From the NCBI GenBank assembly GCA_024743405.1, contig JANSWP010000007.1:62001-126000 (forward strand): 64,000 bases of DNA, in the 5' to 3' direction. The notes under the pieces are model-generated. The model did no database searches and was not told where the DNA came from. It was given only the letters and a program-made list of their open reading frames with translations. Source of the DNA: Bacteroidota bacterium (lineage in GTDB: Bacteria; Bacteroidota; Bacteroidia; Chitinophagales; Saprospiraceae). Shown in pieces: positions 60,515-64,000 of the stretch. The translations under genes and the position numbers were made by a program. Numbering within the stretch: the first letter of the stretch is position 1; each line of letters opens with the position of its first letter.

Positions 60515-62215
60515 ATGAAAACACTGCTCTACATTATTTTATTGAGTTTTTCCCTTTATGGGTTTGTTTTGCCTCCTAACAATTCATGTGATTCTCCTTC
60601 AGCTATCGCAGAACTAAATGTGAACAATGTAAAAGCCAAAGTACTGACAGGAGGCGATTTATGGTGGGATCGATCGAATGGGAGTTATAACGTACCTAAA
60701 GATGATCCCAATGGAGTCTCCGCTTTATTTGCAGGTGGTTTATGGATTGCTGGAGTTGACCCAGGGGGGAATTTGAAAATAGCTGCTCAAACATATGGCG
60801 CAGCTAATGGAAGTAACGAATTTTGGGCTGGTCCACTTGACCCTAACACGGGTACAACTGACTTTGACTTGTGTGGAAATTTTGATCGTTTTTGGGAGGT
60901 GGATATAACAGAAATAAATGCCCATATTGAAGATTTTAACGATAATGGGGTGATTGATGATCCTATCCCTGTTTCTATCAGAAGCTGGCCAGGACGGGAG
61001 AACCCCAATTTTTCCCAACTTTTTGGTTGGACGCTTCCATCTCAAAGATTAGCACCTTTTGTAGATATCAATGGGGATGGTATCTATAATCCAATGGATG
61101 GAGATTATCCCAAAATTAAAGGGGATCATGCAATATGGTGGGTAATGAATGACGAAGGCGGAGGGAATATGCACCCAGGTACTCAAGGGCAACCGATTCA
61201 AATAGAAATTCATGCGATGGCTTATGCCTGTTCAAGTCCTGGAACGGCTATGGATAATACGACCTTTTATGAGTTTACTTATATCAATAGGGCATTTGAG
61301 GACTTAAATGATACCCAGATTTCTCTTTGGGTCGATCCTGATTTAGGATGTTATTTAGATGATTTTATGGGTTCTAATCCAGAACATAAAATGGCTATTG
61401 TATATAATCAAGATTCAGTAGATGGAGAGCCGGGCTCGGATTGTCCGGGAGGCGTACCAAGTTATGGATCCGATATTCCAATGCTAGGAATTAAGGTTTT
61501 AGATGGAGCTTACAACCATTTAGGGCAAGACGTTGGTTTTTCTTCATTTATGTCTTTTACAAGTGGAGCTAACGGTCCACCATCCACTTCTGATCCTAAT
61601 ATCGCTGCAGAATATTATAATTATATGAGAGGAGTTTGGAGAGATGGCACCCCTTTGACACAAGGTGGCACTGGATATAATCCAGGTTCAATAGATATGG
61701 TTAGTCATGCTTTTCCAGATAGTCCAAATGATCCTAATGGTTGGTCAATGTGTACTGAAAATCTTCCTGCTCTTGATAGACGGATACTAATTAATTCTGG
61801 TCCATTTAATCTCTCTGCTCAAGGTGGCGAAGCGACCATTACTTATGCCGTTGTCACCCAACTTTCTGTTGATTATCCATGTCCAAATTATGAAACACTG
61901 CTTCAATTAGGGGAAGAAATAGAAGGGACTTGCGATGGAATTACACCGGTGCAATCGATTAAAATCGATCAAACAAATATTTCTGTTATTCCTAACCCGA
62001 TGAATGATTTTTCTAAAGTAAAAATAGATGGCGAGAATGAATTGATAAGTGAATTAGAGGTTTTTAATTCGAATGGTACTCTTGTTAGCACCTATTCAAA
62101 TGTGAACAGCTCAGAAATAACAATCAACAAAAATGGATTGCCCAGTGGCGTTTATTACCTAAAGATCTTGACCAAAAGTAATCAGTTTTTCTCGAAAAGA
62201 ATAGTGATTCTCTAG
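60515..62215 (+). CDS. Secreted protein with T9SS type A sorting domain, function unknown
   Basis: This 566-residue secreted protein has a signal peptide (~1-20). The mature region is rich in Gly, Asp and Trp (VSALFAGGLWIAGVDPGGNL, FVDINGDGIYNPMDGDYPK, YEFTYINRAFEDLNDTQIS), a pattern seen in large families of uncharacterised T9SS cargo of Saprospiraceae-like bacteria. The VDINGDGIYNPMDGDYP segment may be a calcium-binding loop. The C-terminal ~80 residues (ISVIPNPMNDFSKVKIDG to FFSKRIVIL) form the sorting domain. No enzyme motif could be identified. Two hairpins follow the gene. Confidence 0.85.
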   Translation: MKTLLYIILLSFSLYGFVLPPNNSCDSPSAIAELNVNNVKAKVLTGGDLWWDRSNGSYNVPKDDPNGVSALFAGGLWIAGVDPGGNLKIAAQTYGAANGSNEFWAGPLDPNTGTTDFDLCGNFDRFWEVDITEINAHIEDFNDNGVIDDPIPVSIRSWPGRENPNFSQLFGWTLPSQRLAPFVDINGDGIYNPMDGDYPKIKGDHAIWWVMNDEGGGNMHPGTQGQPIQIEIHAMAYACSSPGTAMDNTTFYEFTYINRAFEDLNDTQISLWVDPDLGCYLDDFMGSNPEHKMAIVYNQDSVDGEPGSDCPGGVPSYGSDIPMLGIKVLDGAYNHLGQDVGFSSFMSFTSGANGPPSTSDPNIAAEYYNYMRGVWRDGTPLTQGGTGYNPGSIDMVSHAFPDSPNDPNGWSMCTENLPALDRRILINSGPFNLSAQGGEATITYAVVTQLSVDYPCPNYETLLQLGEEIEGTCDGITPVQSIKIDQTNISVIPNPMNDFSKVKIDGENELISELEVFNSNGTLVSTYSNVNSSEITINKNGLPSGVYYLKILTKSNQFFSKRIVIL

Positions 62216-62217
62216 AG

Positions 62218-62264
62218 GCTGTTTTGACACCTATAAAAAGTTTCAGAATTGACCTCAAAACAGC
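62218..62264 (+). terminator. Hairpin immediately after the T9SS protein gene
   Basis: GCTGTTTTGA (62218-62227) pairs perfectly with TCAAAACAGC (62255-62264) around a 27-nt loop, 3 bp after the stop codon. There is no T run, so it is more likely an RNA-stability stem than an intrinsic terminator. Confidence 0.5.
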
Positions 62265-62353
62265 ATCCCCTTAAAAACGGAATGATTTGGGAGCAAAGTT
62301 ATTAATCATCCGATTTATGGATCCGTTCTCTTAAAATTAGAAAGGGTATCCTT

Positions 62354-62397
62354 CACAAAAAAGCCTTCAGCAACAGTTGAAGGCTTTTTGTGTTTTA
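62354..62397 (+). terminator. Intrinsic terminator
   Basis: CACAAAAAAGCCTTCA (62354-62369) pairs with TGAAGGCTTTTTGTG (62378-62392) with one bulged base and an 8-nt loop, then a T-rich end. It is 139 bp after the T9SS protein gene. The stem is U-rich on both strands and may work in both directions. Confidence 0.85.
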
Positions 62398-62573
62398 ATC
62401 AAAAAATTATAAACCAGCCGACATTCGGGTCTTCCTGTTACCTTTTGATGAATATTCATTTTGGTAATACCTCTTATAGAATTAATTTGAGGCGAATTTT
62501 GGCAATCATAGATGGAATCTTACTTCAATTCAAAAAATTCGTTACCTATCACTTTTATGTTAAACCATTTAGT

Positions 62574-64000
62574 ATGAAAAAAATAATTGTTACGCTGAGT
62601 GCTCTTTTTGCTCTCTTTTTTACCACCATTAATGCCCAGACAGAATACCTAGTACTGCTGCATTCTGGAAATCAAGTTTGGACTGAAAATACCCGAACTT
62701 ATGCCGATGAAGCCTTCATCAGTGCTCAGGAAACAGTCGATGGAAAATATTATCGTTTTTTACAATTTTATGAAATACCCAATCAAGATGCTCAAAAGAG
62801 AATTGCAGAAGAAGGTATTGAACTTTTAGAATATGTTCCAAATAAAGCTTACATCGCCTCTATACCTGTTCAATATGATGTGAATAGATTCTCAGATTTA
62901 AATGTTAGGAGCATAATGCCTATCGTGCCTAGTTTGAAAACAGAGGCGGCATTACAGTCAGATATTTTACCAGAATGGGCGCTTAAGCGGAATGAGATTC
63001 ATTTGGTTTTGAAATATTATAAGAATTTGAATCATGAAGATATTTTGAGATACTGTGAAAAAGATGGTATCGAAGTTACCCTTGAAAATGGGTATAATAA
63101 TTTCTTGAAAATTCGAATTTCAAAGGATCATATCGAAAAAGTAGCAGCTTTGCCCTATGTTGCTTTTTTAGAAGCAATACCAGAGCCTTCAACCCCTGAT
63201 GATACTGAAGCTCGATCCCTACACCGTGCTAATACTATCGATTCTCAATATCCTACTGGTCGTCATTATACGGGAGAAGGAGTTAGTGTTTTGTGCCGAG
63301 ATGATGGAGATATTGGACCACACATTGACTTCCAAGGGAGATTAAATTCTGATTTTGTAGGTGGTTTTGGAGGAACTCATGGAGATGGTGTTTCAGGTAT
63401 TATGTCCGGAGCGGGTAATTTAAATCCAAAAAATAGAGGCAACGGGGCAGGTACTACTTTGTATGCGACAAATTATGAAGAGACATTTTTAGATGAAACA
63501 ATGATGTTGTTCTTCGATCATAATGTAATCGTAACTAACTCTTCTTATTCAAATGGATGTAATGCTGGATATACAGGAATAACTCAAACAGTAGATGACC
63601 AAGTTTTTCAAAATCCGACTTTATTACATGTCTTTTCTGCAGGAAATTCGAATAATAATGATTGTGGATATGGAGCTGGTAATCAGTGGGGGAATATCAC
63701 AGGTGGACATAAGCAAGGAAAGAATGTTATTGCAACTGCTAACATAGCCAATAATGCAGATTTAGTGAACAGTTCAAGTAGAGGTCCTGCGCATGACGGT
63801 AGAATCAAACCTGATATCGCTGCCAATGGAGCCCAACAAATTTCTACAGATCCTAATAATAGCTATGAACCTTTTGGTGGTACTTCTGGTGCAGCTCCAA
63901 ATATTGCTGGAATTACAGCAATGCTTCATGAAGCTTATCGTGAAATGAATAATGGAGAAACTGCGTCGTCAGGCTTATTGAAACCAGTTTTGTTAAATAC
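62574..64000 (+). CDS. S8 family serine peptidase, 3' partial
   Basis: The gene runs off the window end after ~475 codons. From the ATG at 62574 the product has a signal peptide (~1-22, TTINAQ), a ~200-residue propeptide-like region, then a subtilase domain. The Asp site appears as VLCRDDGDIGPHIDF, the His site as GTHGDGVSGIMSGAG, the oxyanion region as VFSAGNSNNND, and the nucleophile Ser in GGTSGAAPNIAG. The frame is intact throughout. A C-terminal T9SS sorting domain would be expected beyond the window but cannot be seen. It differs from the S8 peptidase at 42341, which has a long internal insertion and no long propeptide. Confidence 0.92.
   Translation, partial: MKKIIVTLSALFALFFTTINAQTEYLVLLHSGNQVWTENTRTYADEAFISAQETVDGKYYRFLQFYEIPNQDAQKRIAEEGIELLEYVPNKAYIASIPVQYDVNRFSDLNVRSIMPIVPSLKTEAALQSDILPEWALKRNEIHLVLKYYKNLNHEDILRYCEKDGIEVTLENGYNNFLKIRISKDHIEKVAALPYVAFLEAIPEPSTPDDTEARSLHRANTIDSQYPTGRHYTGEGVSVLCRDDGDIGPHIDFQGRLNSDFVGGFGGTHGDGVSGIMSGAGNLNPKNRGNGAGTTLYATNYEETFLDETMMLFFDHNVIVTNSSYSNGCNAGYTGITQTVDDQVFQNPTLLHVFSAGNSNNNDCGYGAGNQWGNITGGHKQGKNVIATANIANNADLVNSSSRGPAHDGRIKPDIAANGAQQISTDPNNSYEPFGGTSGAAPNIAGITAMLHEAYREMNNGETASSGLLKPVLLN

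Noticed and set aside
1-64000. CRISPR arrays, rRNA genes, complete insertion sequences, prophage or integron features
   Set aside because: No regularly spaced identical repeats, no transposase, integrase or phage structural genes, and no rRNA-like sequence were recognised.

Overview
The window is a 64 kb piece of an AT-rich bacterial chromosome from the phylum Bacteroidota, most likely a marine or aquatic Saprospiria-like heterotroph. The evidence is alternative complex III genes, SusC/SusD, many secreted proteins with type IX secretion (T9SS) C-terminal sorting domains, SusD-type lipoprotein signals and TAnnTTTG promoter motifs. No rRNA, CRISPR array, transposase or prophage was seen. One tRNA gene is present (tRNA-Arg, TCT).

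Region 1 (1-14.8 kb) is a respiratory chain locus on the plus strand. It holds actB (5'-truncated by the window), actC, actD, actE and actF of the quinol:cytochrome c oxidoreductase. These are followed by cytochrome c oxidase subunit II (fused to an OmpA-like domain), subunit I, heme O synthase, two subunit III-family proteins and subunit IV, closed by a strong terminator. Next come a cysteine-free Sco-like protein, a DUF420 protein and a small CPMC-motif membrane protein. Together they take electrons from quinol to oxygen.

Region 2 (14.8-28.6 kb) is mixed: a lipoprotein formylglycine-generating enzyme homologue, a 1500-residue secreted reprolysin-like metalloprotease, tRNA-Arg, uracil-DNA glycosylase, a DUF423 protein and an S9 oligopeptidase.

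Region 3 (25.7-41.7 kb) is a polysaccharide utilisation locus, probably for beta-1,3-glucan (laminarin). It holds a propeller/Y_Y_Y/LuxR-type sensor-regulator divergent from a secreted T9SS protein with glycan-binding-like modules, then SusC, SusD, a PKD-domain surface lipoprotein, a GH16 glucanase interrupted by a frameshift in a T tract, and a GH3 beta-glucosidase. A small T9SS protein follows.

Region 4 (42-64 kb) holds an S8 subtilase, two lipoproteins, an RND efflux triad whose TolC component carries an N-terminal substrate-binding-protein domain, a LytS-type histidine kinase, a decayed DUF434 gene, a HlyD plus C39-peptidase ABC exporter pair, a family 2 glycosyltransferase, a T9SS protein and a second S8 peptidase cut by the window end.

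The most unusual feature is a family of seven dispersed, non-coding, TA-bounded hairpin elements of about 157-190 bp (16033, 36679, 41672, 41827, 49564, 55889, 60246). Each has terminal arms complementary within the copy but different between sub-groups, around a conserved core of about 49 nt whose apical stem shows compensatory changes. Several sit inside operons. I know of no named family that matches.
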